Notes: a model not told the origin generated them from the sequence alone. 19,826 bases of DNA from Butyrivibrio sp. (GCF_015056685.1 NZ_SVFW01000061.1:1-19826); one strand, 5' to 3'; shown: positions 1-8,442, counted from the stretch's first letter. Numbers and translations: made by a program.

Positions 1-17
1 ACACTTTTACCCTAAAA

Positions 18-62
18 CTAATGCGAGGTTTCCGCATAATTACTGCGGTTCCTCGCATTTAG
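18..62. other. Intergenic stem-loop upstream of the transporter operon
   Basis: An outer stem AATGCGAGG (20-28) pairs perfectly with CCTCGCATT (51-59). An inner stem CCGCA (32-36) pairs with TGCGG (44-48), with a 7-nt loop. The outer stem extends to CTA/TAG with one bulged A. There is no clear T-tract, so it is not a textbook intrinsic terminator. It may end or process a transcript from a gene outside the window, or shape the leader of the transporter operon. Confidence 0.6.
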
Positions 63-143
63 ACTGTCAAAGATGGGTTTTTACCATGTCAAAAAGATTA
101 CACTATAACTACTTTAAGGAATAAAAGTAACAAGGGGGTTACG

Positions 144-1064
144 ATGAATAAAGTAAAAAGCATCTTTGCAGAACTGCATAAAAATAAAGTTCTGTATCTG
201 ATGATGGTTCCAACTATTATATGGGTTACTGTTTTTTGCTACGTGCCAATGTACGGTGTGCTGATAGCATTTAAGGACTTCAGCTATAAAAAGGGAATTT
301 GGGGCAGTACATTTGTTGGACTTAAGAACTTCGAATTTCTTTTTCATTATAAAGGCGTCGGTAGGATCTTTTTTAACACAATATTTTTGAATGTACTTTT
401 TATCGCAACCGGAACAATTTTATCAATTTTCTTTGCACTTATTTTTGCGGAGATAACGAACAAAGTGTACAGCAGAGTGGTTCAGACAATAGCTATTTTC
501 CCACACTTCGTTTCATGGACTGTTGTAGCAATGTTCCTTGGGGGAATCATTGGAGGAAGCGGAAGATTTACACATTGGATCATAGAACATGGTGGAAATG
601 ATCCTCAGTTTTATAACAATGCTCTTTGGTGGCCGCTGATACTGGTAGTGCTGAAGATCTGGCAGGGCGTAGGCTACGGAACAATTGTCTATGTTGCTGT
701 GATCACAGGATTGGATAAAGAAATATATGAGGCGGCGAAAGTCGACGGCGCAAGCAGACTTCAGATAATCCTAAAGATCACGCTTCCTCAGCTCAAAGTA
801 ACAGCTATTATGCTTACACTCATGAGTATTGGTAAGATTTTTAACGGTGATTTCGGAATGATATATGCAATTGTTGGCGAGAATTCTCAGCTTTACGCCA
901 CAACCGATGTTATAGATACATTTGTTTACAGAGCACTTCGAGAGCTTAATAATCTTGGCATGAGTACCGCAACCAGTTTTTTCCAGTCTATTGTAGGGCT
1001 TGTCATGGTATTTGTAACAAATGCTATCACTAAGAAAATTGAGCCGGATGCGGCAATTTTCTAA
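144..1064 (+). CDS. Carbohydrate ABC transporter permease, LplB type
   Basis: Inner-membrane subunit of a CUT1-type sugar importer (306 aa), expected to pair with the next gene's product and to receive substrate from the lipoprotein encoded third. Hydrophobic segments lie near residues 17-40, 76-102, 116-136, 163-187, 217-236 and 278-298, giving six. The EAA loop that docks the ATPase is visible at about 196-215 (EAAKVDGAS...LP). The ATG at 144 follows AAGGGGG at 132-138. A weak promoter-like pair (TTTACC near 80, TATAAC near 104) precedes it. No ATPase gene is present in the window. In Firmicutes such transporters usually share an MsmK/UgpC-type ATPase encoded elsewhere, so that is inferred here. 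The sugar cannot be read from the sequence. Confidence 0.93.
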   Translation: MNKVKSIFAELHKNKVLYLMMVPTIIWVTVFCYVPMYGVLIAFKDFSYKKGIWGSTFVGLKNFEFLFHYKGVGRIFFNTIFLNVLFIATGTILSIFFALIFAEITNKVYSRVVQTIAIFPHFVSWTVVAMFLGGIIGGSGRFTHWIIEHGGNDPQFYNNALWWPLILVVLKIWQGVGYGTIVYVAVITGLDKEIYEAAKVDGASRLQIILKITLPQLKVTAIMLTLMSIGKIFNGDFGMIYAIVGENSQLYATTDVIDTFVYRALRELNNLGMSTATSFFQSIVGLVMVFVTNAITKKIEPDAAIF

Positions 1065-1080
1065 GGAGGGAAGGTTATTT

Positions 1081-1977
1081 ATGGGGCATAAAGTGGATAA
1101 AAAGAAAACATCAAATGATATAGTCTTTGACATTATAGTTGGAGTAATTGCAGCAGCATTTTGCGTTATGTGTCTATATCCATTTGCAATTATCATTGGC
1201 AGCAGCTTTGAGACAGAAAAGAATTTTGGATTATATGGTTTCTCTATTTTTCCAAGGGACTTTACTACTAAAGCATACAGTATGGTTTTGGGAGACTCGC
1301 AGATTTTTAAGGCATACGCAGTGACTATAGGAACAACTGTCATAGGAACACTGATATCAATGTTTTTGACAATTACTATGGCGTATCCATTGTCACTTAA
1401 AAAAGTTAAATATCGCAATATAGTCACATTCTATGTTTACTTTACTATGTTGTTCGGTGGCGGACTGGTGCCAACATATCTTTTGATAAGTAAGACCTTA
1501 AATATGAAGAATAATCCGATTGTTCTTGTGCTTCCTGTTGCCTTTGTGGCTTGGAACATGTTCCTTATGAGGAACTTTTTTGCAGCACTTCCGTCGGAAC
1601 TTGCAGAATCGGCCTATATAGATGGAGCAAATGATATACAGATTCTTACAAAGATCATTCTACCGGTTTCAGTTCCGGGAATAGCAACAATCAGTCTGTT
1701 TTATGCTCTCAATTATTGGAATCAGTGGTTTAATGCCATGCTTTATATCGAGAAATCAGATTACTATCCTTTGCAATATCTTTTGATGCGAATGCTTAGA
1801 AGTGTGGATTCCATGCGTGAGATGGCGCGCAGCACCGGAATATCAATGGGGGATATTCCTCAGAATTCACTTCGTATGGCTACAACTGTTGTGGCCATAG
1901 GACCTGTTGTTTTACTCTATCCATTTGCACAGAAATATTTTACAAGTGGCTTAACAGTGGGTGCGATCAAGGGGTAA
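1081..1977 (+). CDS. Carbohydrate ABC transporter permease, LplC/YtcP type
   Basis: Second permease subunit of the sugar importer (298 aa). An upstream in-frame ATG at 1021 would overlap the previous gene by 44 nt. I chose 1081 because AAGGAGGG (1063-1070), overlapping the previous stop codon, is ideally spaced for it, and because the resulting N-terminus (short charged stretch, then a membrane segment at about 14-40) fits the family. Further hydrophobic segments lie at about 80-105, 113-137 and 146-168, and toward the C-terminus. The EAA loop is at about 173-195 (ELAESAYIDGAND...LP). Stop-to-start spacing of 16 nt and the shared ribosome site suggest tight coupling with the first permease. 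Confidence 0.93.
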   Translation: MGHKVDKKKTSNDIVFDIIVGVIAAAFCVMCLYPFAIIIGSSFETEKNFGLYGFSIFPRDFTTKAYSMVLGDSQIFKAYAVTIGTTVIGTLISMFLTITMAYPLSLKKVKYRNIVTFYVYFTMLFGGGLVPTYLLISKTLNMKNNPIVLVLPVAFVAWNMFLMRNFFAALPSELAESAYIDGANDIQILTKIILPVSVPGIATISLFYALNYWNQWFNAMLYIEKSDYYPLQYLLMRMLRSVDSMREMARSTGISMGDIPQNSLRMATTVVAIGPVVLLYPFAQKYFTSGLTVGAIKG

Positions 1978-2062
1978 TGTAAGGCATCGGAACGGGTATT
2001 AAATGCAGGAAATCTTCCGTGAGGATCCAGCGGATGATATATATGATGTTTAGGAGGGTACT

Positions 2063-3760
2063 ATGAAAAGGAGAAACACAAACTTAGCAAAAAGAGTAAC
2101 TGCTACAATTATGGCAGCTGCAATGGTAATGGGGCTTGTTGCATGTGGGAGCGCAGAGAGCAGTCAGGAGATCGGGAGCGATACTTCTTCACAGACAGCA
2201 AACAGCACTGAAGCCGGAGAGAGCAATGTAGAAGCATCGCCAATCACAAAAGATGTCACGATCAATATTCGTGTAATGAACGAAGCAAAAAATGTGGACA
2301 AGGTCATTGCAAAGTATGAAGAGATGGTTGCAGATGACCCTGTGATGAGCAAGATACATCCAAATATTGAGTATGTCATTGGCGCAGATTACAAAGATAA
2401 GCTGAATATGGCATTATCTGCGCAGGAGGACATTGACCTCATGTTCTGCGGATCATGGTACGGTCTTACAAAGTTTATTCAGGAGGGCGACTTTGCAGAC
2501 TTAACTGAGTACTTTGATAATGATCAGTTTCCAGGGCTTAAAACTGCATTTTCAGGGCAGTTTTTGGATGCCATGACATCATATGTCCGTCAGGAAGACG
2601 GCTCATACACCAAAGGAATATATGGTATCAACATGGCCAATGCTTATGAAGACAGCCGTGGATTTATGTATCGTGAGGACCTTCGTCAGAAATACGGCTG
2701 TGATGAGATTACAGATCGTGACAGTCTGATGGCTTTTGTAAAGACTGTTTGCGAAAATGAGCCTGATATGATGGGAGTAAATCTTTGGAATTTCTTTTAC
2801 CTTGACAGCCCTGTGTATACCGGAAAGCACGACAATGTATTTAGCCAGGATTCTACAGAGGTGTTCGGAGATCAGACTAGAATATATGTGGGATTAAGCG
2901 AAGATCATACGAAGGTATTAAATGTGGTTGTAGCCGGAGACAGCGAGGAGGAATTTGCCAAGATGCCAGAGGGCTATCAGTATGATTTCATCACTGAATA
3001 CGCAGTAAAGCGTACTGAGTGGAATTCATATCTTAACCCAAGTCGCGGAGAAACAACACCTGTGGAAAAGCCGGCTGCAATTTCCTACAGCGCACTCAGT
3101 GAGTTTGAGAACAGGTCAAAAGAGGCCATGGAAAATGTGCCTGAGTCTGAATGGAGATTCTACGTTATTGATGATGCTCAGAGGAACAAAGAGGAAGGCG
3201 CTGTTATCTGTGATATAGCAACTAATAACTGGCTTGTTGTTCCGGAGTGGTCAGATAAAAAGCTTGCAACTATGTATTTCCTTGATTGGATGTTTGGTTC
3301 TAAAGAAGCTCACGACCTTTTCCAGTATGGTATTGAAGGAGAAGACTGGGAAGCAATTGGCGATAATGGCATGAAGAATACTGACATTTCTGATGAAGAA
3401 AAGTACGTTATGCCCGGTTACTCTTTTACCTGGAATCCAAATTATGTAAGATATAGTGAGCTGGTATTAAATAATGCAGAACTTAAGGCAGACTTTGATT
3501 ATGCATATTCAGATTCTACTTATCAGCTGAGCCCGCTTGCCGGATTTTCATTTGATGCTTCAAATGTTGAAACTGAAGTGGCAAATATTTCAGCTCTTTC
3601 TAATGAGCTTCGTTTGAACATCTCACTTTATGAGGCAGATGAGGCAGTGGAAAAACTGCAGACATGGCATGCTGATGCAGAGGCAGCAGGTCTTGAAACA
3701 GTCCGCCAGGAACTCATTACTCAGCTCCAGCAGTTCTTGGATGCAAAAAATAATCAGTAA
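2063..3760 (+). CDS. Extracellular sugar-binding lipoprotein, LplA type
   Basis: Substrate-binding subunit of the importer (565 aa), anchored outside the membrane. A positively charged N-terminus and hydrophobic stretch end in a lipobox, LVAC-G, with the acylated cysteine at residue 28. A Ser/Glu/Thr-rich linker to about residue 60 follows. The remainder resembles family 1 solute-binding proteins, and the end (about 425-560, containing YGIEGEDWE and a PGYSFTWNPNY stretch) resembles the DUF3502 C-terminal domain of LplA-type proteins. The start is set by AGGAGGG at 2052-2058, 5 nt before ATG. The 85-nt gap after the permease gene holds no obvious hairpin. Gene order permease-permease-binding protein is usual for this subfamily. 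Specificity is unknown; cytosolic glycosidases next door imply an oligosaccharide. Confidence 0.92.
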   Translation: MKRRNTNLAKRVTATIMAAAMVMGLVACGSAESSQEIGSDTSSQTANSTEAGESNVEASPITKDVTINIRVMNEAKNVDKVIAKYEEMVADDPVMSKIHPNIEYVIGADYKDKLNMALSAQEDIDLMFCGSWYGLTKFIQEGDFADLTEYFDNDQFPGLKTAFSGQFLDAMTSYVRQEDGSYTKGIYGINMANAYEDSRGFMYREDLRQKYGCDEITDRDSLMAFVKTVCENEPDMMGVNLWNFFYLDSPVYTGKHDNVFSQDSTEVFGDQTRIYVGLSEDHTKVLNVVVAGDSEEEFAKMPEGYQYDFITEYAVKRTEWNSYLNPSRGETTPVEKPAAISYSALSEFENRSKEAMENVPESEWRFYVIDDAQRNKEEGAVICDIATNNWLVVPEWSDKKLATMYFLDWMFGSKEAHDLFQYGIEGEDWEAIGDNGMKNTDISDEEKYVMPGYSFTWNPNYVRYSELVLNNAELKADFDYAYSDSTYQLSPLAGFSFDASNVETEVANISALSNELRLNISLYEADEAVEKLQTWHADAEAAGLETVRQELITQLQQFLDAKNNQ

Positions 3761-3773
3761 AGAGATAGGAAGT

Positions 3774-4700
3774 ATGGAGTCAACAAGAAGTTATTTGATA
3801 AATGGCGATATCTGGCGAGATACAGGCGGCAACATAATACATGCACATGGAGGCCATATTCTCTTTTGGAATGGAGAGTACTACTGGTATGGGGAAAACA
3901 GGACAGAGAACAGGTATGTAAGTGTATATGCGTCAAAAGATCTGATGAACTGGGAATTTAGACGCGATGTACTCACAACGGCATCGAAATGCATGGAGCA
4001 CAGGGTAAAGACGAATCTGTCTCTTATCACAGAAAAAGGGAAAAAGATAAATATAGAGAGACCCAAGGTCGTCTATAACAAAAAGACAGGCAAATTCGTG
4101 ATGTGGATGCATGTCGAAAATGGTGTTGATTATAGTTTAGCCGCTTGTGGAATTGCCATTTCAGATACGCCGGATGGGGAATTCACTTATCTTGGAGCAT
4201 TTAATCCTTTTGGGTATATGTCCAGAGATTGTACACTTTTTGTGGATGATGATGACACTGCCTATTTTATCTCTGCATCAAGAGATAACGCAGATCTTCA
4301 CATGTACAGACTTACAGATGATTATCTAAACGTTGATGAGCTGGTTAAAAAACTGTGGCAGGGAGAGTACAGAGAAGCCCCTGCAGTAGTAAAAAGAGAA
4401 GGTATTTACTATATGTTCAGCTCATATTGTACAGGTTGGGCGCCAAATCAGTGTAAGTATGCTACTGCAGACAAGATCGATGGCTTCTGGTCCACGCTGA
4501 CCAAGATAGGGGATGAAACTACATATCGCACACAGCCAGCCTTTTTCCTTACTGTAGTAAACACAGGAAACATTTATTATTTTTCAGACAGGTGGAATGG
4601 TAAAGATTATGATGATTCACGATATGTAGTTCTTCCTTTGAGGTTTGGTGATTGTGGAAAACCAATTCTTGACTACCAGGAGACAGTTACCATAAGTTGA
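3774..4700 (+). CDS. Cytosolic GH43-like glycosidase, galactosidase-type subgroup
   Basis: Five-bladed beta-propeller glycoside hydrolase (308 aa) of the GH43 group. There is no signal peptide, so it acts on imported oligosaccharides. The N-terminal AHGG at 24-27 and WNGEYYWYGE at 32-41 replace the usual Asp catalytic-base motif. Asp152 (SRDCTLF) fits the pKa-modulating residue and Glu201 (YREAPA) the general acid. Gln254 (YRTQPAF) followed by SDRW (271-274) matches the subgroup of exo-beta-1,3-galactanase and galactofuranosidase-like enzymes in which a glutamine is thought to act as base. The ATG at 3774, 13 nt after the preceding stop with AGGAAG before it, fits the family better than the longer frame beginning at 3630, which overlaps the binding-protein gene. 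It is the last gene before the terminator at 4734. Family assignment is fairly secure; the substrate is inferred. Confidence 0.82.
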   Translation: MESTRSYLINGDIWRDTGGNIIHAHGGHILFWNGEYYWYGENRTENRYVSVYASKDLMNWEFRRDVLTTASKCMEHRVKTNLSLITEKGKKINIERPKVVYNKKTGKFVMWMHVENGVDYSLAACGIAISDTPDGEFTYLGAFNPFGYMSRDCTLFVDDDDTAYFISASRDNADLHMYRLTDDYLNVDELVKKLWQGEYREAPAVVKREGIYYMFSSYCTGWAPNQCKYATADKIDGFWSTLTKIGDETTYRTQPAFFLTVVNTGNIYYFSDRWNGKDYDDSRYVVLPLRFGDCGKPILDYQETVTIS

Positions 4701-4733
4701 TAAGAAGCACAAATATAGATAGGAAGACAGTTT

Positions 4734-4775
4734 AAGACAAGGTGTAGGGCATAAAAACCGACACCTTGTCTTTTT
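4734..4775 (+). terminator. Strong intrinsic terminator of the transporter operon
   Basis: A perfect 12-bp inverted repeat, AAGACAAGGTGT (4734-4745) and ACACCTTGTCTT (4761-4772), is followed by a T-run to 4775. It lies 33 nt after the stop of the GH43-like gene and separates that operon from the mannosidase gene. Confidence 0.92.
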
Positions 4776-4865
4776 CAGTGATGCAAATATTTATAGGTAT
4801 TTATTAGTAATAACGTGTATGCTACATTAAATATTATAAACATTGCTTAAAACAGGGGTTGAAAA

Positions 4866-7800
4866 ATGGGTAAAGCAGAAAAATATAACAAGATAAAAGA
4901 CACAATAGAGATCCTGGAGAATAATCTTTGGGAAGATGTCAGACCAGTAGATGAGCTGATGACTGAAGATGGGATACGGATAAAAGAAGTTCCGTATGGC
5001 AGAAGGGAAACTGTTTTAGAGGATGTTTCCGGGTGGGATAAATTTGAACATGGAGCTTCCTGGGGAGAACCGGATACTCACTACTGTTTTCATGTGGCAG
5101 TGGAAATACCTGAGATTTATAGAGGTAAGGAGGTTTTGTTCTTTTTATCCACAGGGGCAGAGGACATATGGAATACAAACAATCCCCAGATGCTGGTATA
5201 CATAAATGGTAAAAGACGCTGCGGAATGGATATGAACCACAATAGCATTACTATCTATGATAAAGAAGACTGGGCTTGTGGAAAAGATAGGCTTGTGGAT
5301 ATCAGGATATATGCCTATTCAAATCTTGATAAAAATGAGAACTATCTGAAGATGACAATTGCGGCTAGAAATGAGGCTGTTCAGAAGCTCTATTTTGACC
5401 TGAAAGTCCCATTTGAAGCCATGCAGGCCATGCTTGGGATTCCTTCCTCAAAGCGCGAATCTGTGCTTGATACAACCGCAGGAGCCTTTGAAGAGCAGAA
5501 TAAAAATGTGGAAATCTCTGATGAGATTCTCGATGAGTTATCCACAAAGATATCCACGGATGTGCAAAACTCCGTGAAAATCATACTTGATGGACTATCC
5601 ACAGCGTGTGGATTAATAGACGTGGAAAACGTGGATAATAAAAATCCACTTACCAACAATTGTGGAAAACTCGCAGAAGCCGCAGATTTCCTAAGGAAAA
5701 ACCTATATGGCAAAGATTATCTGCCGGTTACAGTGGCAAGTGTTGGACATACGCACATCGATGTTGCCTGGAAGTGGAGAATTCGTCAGACAAGAGAAAA
5801 GGTTATCCGCAGCTACTCAACTGTTATGGAACTTATGAAAAAGTATCCGGAATATCTTTTCATGGCCAGTACTCCACAGATGTATGACTTTGTAAAAGAA
5901 GAGGAGCCTGAGCTTTTTGAGGAAATAAAAGAGAAAGTTAAGGAAGGCCGATTTGAACCGGAAGGCGCAATGTGGCTTGAGGCAGACTGTAACCTGACTT
6001 CAGGTGAGTCTCTGGTTAGGCAGATCCTTTATGGAAAAGAGTACTTCAAAGAGGAGTTTGGTGTAGACAGCAAGGTTTTGTGGCTCCCTGATGTGTTTGG
6101 CTATAGCGCAGCTCTTCCACAAATCCTTAAAAAGAGCGGAATAAAGGCCTTTATGACCACAAAGGTTGCCTGGAATGATACCAACAGGATGCCACATGAT
6201 CTTTTTAACTGGGAAGGTATCGATGGCAGTGTGATCCCTACCTATATAATCACAACCTGTGATTACGACAAGGCTGTGGAAGCAGGGAAGGATGACAGGA
6301 TCCTTAACTATACCTACAACGGAAGGCAGAATGCATCTCAGGTAATGGGAGCATGGGAGGCCTTCAGGGAAAAAGACCTTACAGATGCAGTTCTTGACTG
6401 CTATGGATATGGAGATGGAGGCGGCGGTCCAACCTGGGAAATGCTGGAGATGAGTAGAAGGTTAGAGCTTGGTATACCAGGAGTTCCTAAGACAAAGCAG
6501 AAATCAGTTGGCCAGTTCTTTGAGGACCTTCTGAGGGAAACTCTGGGAAAAGATGTTCCTACCTGGAAGGATGAGCTTTATCTTGAGTACCACAGAGGAA
6601 CCTACACATCTATAGGAAAGAACAAAAAGAATAACAGAAGGTCGGAGTATCTCTTAGCAGAAGCTGAGCTTTTGGCTGTGTGCGCGTATCTGCAGGGACA
6701 GAAAGCATATCCGGAAAAAGAGATTAAGGATATATGGAAGAAGATCATGCTCAATCAGTTCCATGATATTTTACCGGGTTCCTCAATTGAGGAAGTTTAT
6801 CAGGATTCTGATGTGGACTACGCAGACATAAAGAGAAGAGCAGAAATAATCATAGATGAAGCTGCAAAGGAACTTGATCTGTCAAAACTTGTCTGCCATG
6901 TGGATAATGCTGAAGGCGGTGATATTGCTTGTGGTGAGGAAGAAGCTGTAAGTAATGATATTACTTGTGAAGATAAAGATGGAAAGATTTTTATAAATAC
7001 AAGATTTTATTCAGTAGTAGTGGACAGCAATGGTGAATTAGAAAGTCTTTTTGATAAAAAATGTGGAAAAGAACTGCGTGATAAAAACCAAAGTCCTTTG
7101 AACAGACTGATCGCCTTTGAGGACAAGCCAAAGGAGTACGACTGCTGGAACATTGATGCAGATTTTGAGAATGTTTCCTGGGATGTTACAGATATAAGCG
7201 AGTTGTCAGTGAGCAGTGTTGATAATTCGGGAAAAATTGTAATTAGTATAAAGAGGCCATTCAAAAACTCTGAAATTCAGCAGAATATCCATTTCTATGC
7301 AGATTCTAGACGAATAGACTTTGAGACCAAGATTGACTGGCATGAGCATCAGACTCTTTTGAAGGCAGCATTTCCTGTTGATGTGGATTCAGAAAAGATC
7401 ACATGCGAGACCCAGTATGGTAATCTGAAACGAAACCTCAAGAGAGAAAACAGCTGGGATAGGGCAAAGTTTGAGTGTTGTGCTCATAAATGGATGGATA
7501 TTTCTGATAAAGATGGCTCTTTTGGCGTCGCTGTATTAAATGACTGCAAGTACGGCTATGATGCGAAAGAAAAACTTATGAGACTCACACTTATCAAGTC
7601 AGGAATATTCCCGAACCCTAACGCTGATCAGGGACTTCATGAGTTTACCTATTCTCTTTTCCCTCATGAGGGTGATTACAGAAATGGCAGAGTTATCGAA
7701 GAGGCAAGGAAACTTAATGAGAACAGCCACTTCTATATTCCTGAGATCAAGAGCTCTTTAAGCGGTCAGCCATCTGACATAGTGGCAGCAGCTATACATG

Positions 7801-8087
7801 GCGTAATTGACATCGAAGAAAGAGGCGTATTCGTTGAAGCAGTTAAGATGGCTGAGAACTCAAATGATATAGTGATCAGATTGTTTGAGGGATACGGTGA
7901 AAAGCATACTGTTAAGGCTGCAGTGTTTAAGGGATATGGTGTTACACCTGATGCAGTGAAAGAAGCTGACTTGCTGGAGAATTGCATTGCAAGTGGCGAG
8001 GGCTTCAGTTATGATGTGCAGAATAGGTTATTATCTTTTGAAATTAAGCCGTTTGAAATTAAGACATTTGTGGTTTCTGCATATTGA
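4866..8087 (+). CDS. GH38 alpha-mannosidase
   Basis: Retaining, metal-dependent alpha-mannosidase (1073 aa) that releases mannose from glycan non-reducing ends. With no signal peptide it is probably cytosolic. Order: N-terminal beta-rich region (about 1-285), GH38 catalytic domain (about 286-570), middle helical domain (about 570-660), acidic linker (about 680-705) and C-terminal beta domain. HTHIDVAW at 295-302 supplies His297 and Asp299 as metal ligands. Asp409 in LPDVFG is the expected nucleophile and metal ligand. His633 in QFHDILPG is the fourth metal ligand. All hallmark residues are intact. AGGGG at 4854-4858 precedes the ATG. It stands alone between a terminator and the repeat array, so it is likely its own transcription unit, although I see no convincing -35/-10 pair upstream. 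Length is at the upper end of the family. Confidence 0.95.
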   Translation: MGKAEKYNKIKDTIEILENNLWEDVRPVDELMTEDGIRIKEVPYGRRETVLEDVSGWDKFEHGASWGEPDTHYCFHVAVEIPEIYRGKEVLFFLSTGAEDIWNTNNPQMLVYINGKRRCGMDMNHNSITIYDKEDWACGKDRLVDIRIYAYSNLDKNENYLKMTIAARNEAVQKLYFDLKVPFEAMQAMLGIPSSKRESVLDTTAGAFEEQNKNVEISDEILDELSTKISTDVQNSVKIILDGLSTACGLIDVENVDNKNPLTNNCGKLAEAADFLRKNLYGKDYLPVTVASVGHTHIDVAWKWRIRQTREKVIRSYSTVMELMKKYPEYLFMASTPQMYDFVKEEEPELFEEIKEKVKEGRFEPEGAMWLEADCNLTSGESLVRQILYGKEYFKEEFGVDSKVLWLPDVFGYSAALPQILKKSGIKAFMTTKVAWNDTNRMPHDLFNWEGIDGSVIPTYIITTCDYDKAVEAGKDDRILNYTYNGRQNASQVMGAWEAFREKDLTDAVLDCYGYGDGGGGPTWEMLEMSRRLELGIPGVPKTKQKSVGQFFEDLLRETLGKDVPTWKDELYLEYHRGTYTSIGKNKKNNRRSEYLLAEAELLAVCAYLQGQKAYPEKEIKDIWKKIMLNQFHDILPGSSIEEVYQDSDVDYADIKRRAEIIIDEAAKELDLSKLVCHVDNAEGGDIACGEEEAVSNDITCEDKDGKIFINTRFYSVVVDSNGELESLFDKKCGKELRDKNQSPLNRLIAFEDKPKEYDCWNIDADFENVSWDVTDISELSVSSVDNSGKIVISIKRPFKNSEIQQNIHFYADSRRIDFETKIDWHEHQTLLKAAFPVDVDSEKITCETQYGNLKRNLKRENSWDRAKFECCAHKWMDISDKDGSFGVAVLNDCKYGYDAKEKLMRLTLIKSGIFPNPNADQGLHEFTYSLFPHEGDYRNGRVIEEARKLNENSHFYIPEIKSSLSGQPSDIVAAAIHGVIDIEERGVFVEAVKMAENSNDIVIRLFEGYGEKHTVKAAVFKGYGVTPDAVKEADLLENCIASGEGFSYDVQNRLLSFEIKPFEIKTFVVSAY
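5145..5669. other. Cluster of DnaA-box-like 9-mers inside the mannosidase gene
   Basis: Exact matches to the consensus TTWTNCACA occur at 5145-5153, 5277-5285 (reverse), 5538-5546 and 5661-5669 (reverse). Near matches occur at 5294-5302 (reverse, ATATCCACA), 5550-5558 (ATATCCACG), 5595-5603 (CTATCCACA), 5607-5615 (reverse, TAATCCACA), 5621-5629 (reverse, TTTTCCACG) and 5630-5638 (reverse, TTATCCACG). Seven lie within 132 bp. All sit in coding sequence for a linker-like part of the protein, so codon choice (TCC ACA, GTG GAT, TGT GGA AAA) may explain some of them. Confidence 0.4.
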
Positions 8088-8403
8088 TTTTGGATGAGAT
8101 TTCCTATTTTGAGTAGTTTATGTTAACTACACCCTTATTTTTGATGAAGTTTTTCCTATATAGGTTGCTTTGCTTTAACTGCACCCTATTTTGAAAAGAT
8201 TTTTTTCCTATCCTGGTGATATCTATTCAACTGCACCCTGAAAAAAGGGTGCAGTTACTTTATTTTAGCTGTTTTACGAACAGCATCTGCAAGGGAAAAG
8301 GGTGCAGTTAGAAAAATAACCAATCATCAGGAAAAAGAAAAAATAAAAAAGGGGTGTAGTTAGAAGAATAGCCGGTTACCGGGAAAAAAATAATAAAAAA
8401 ATG
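8083..8403. repeat. Nested array of six 52-bp-period repeats, three direct and three inverted
   Basis: This fills the gap between the mannosidase stop and the next promoter. Core unit: TTTCC, 19 variable bases, then YAACTRCACCC (35 bp). Direct copies are at 8100-8134, 8152-8186 and 8204-8238, exactly 52 bp apart. Inverted copies (GGGTGYAGTTA, 19 bases, GGAAA) start at 8300 and 8352, again 52 bp apart. A divergent copy starts at 8247, 53 bp before the next. Spacers between units are 17 bp. The AT-rich 17-mer before the first unit resembles the later spacers. The outermost pair shares the variant ACTACACCC/GGGTGTAGT, while the four inner units have CTGCACCC/GGGTGCAG. 52 bp is not a multiple of three, and no coding frame explains it. 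Confidence 0.85.
8229..8261 (+). terminator. Perfect hairpin at the centre of the repeat array
   Basis: AACTGCACCCT (8229-8239) and AGGGTGCAGTT (8246-8256) form a perfect 11-bp stem with a 6-nt loop GAAAAA. ACTTTATTTT follows. It could terminate the mannosidase transcript, though the T-tract is interrupted. It is also the symmetry centre of the array, so termination may not be its main role. Confidence 0.45.
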
Positions 8404-8410
8404 ATACAAT
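8402..8410 (+). promoter_or_regulatory. Extended -10 promoter for the lipoprotein gene
   Basis: TGATACAAT fits the extended -10 pattern TGNTATAAT with one mismatch and lies 33 nt upstream of the ATG at 8443. No good -35 is seen at the expected distance, where the last repeat unit of the array sits. The predicted start near 8417 would exclude an upstream in-frame ATG at 8416 as the initiation codon. Confidence 0.5.
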
Positions 8411-8442
8411 AATTTATGTTAAAAAATTATGAGGAGGATGTT

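Noticed and set aside
2003..2053. Sixteen-codon frame (MQEIFREDPADDIYDV) ending inside the ribosome site of the binding-protein gene
   Set aside because: It has no convincing ribosome site of its own and is short enough to arise by chance. The overlap with the downstream site would allow coupling, but there is no other evidence.
5145..5669. Chromosomal or plasmid replication origin
   Set aside because: The boxes lie within an intact metabolic gene, with no dnaA, dnaN or rep gene and no AT-rich unwinding region nearby.
8083..8403. CRISPR array
   Set aside because: The conserved parts are short ends around a 19-bp variable interior, the second half is inverted, and no cas gene is present.
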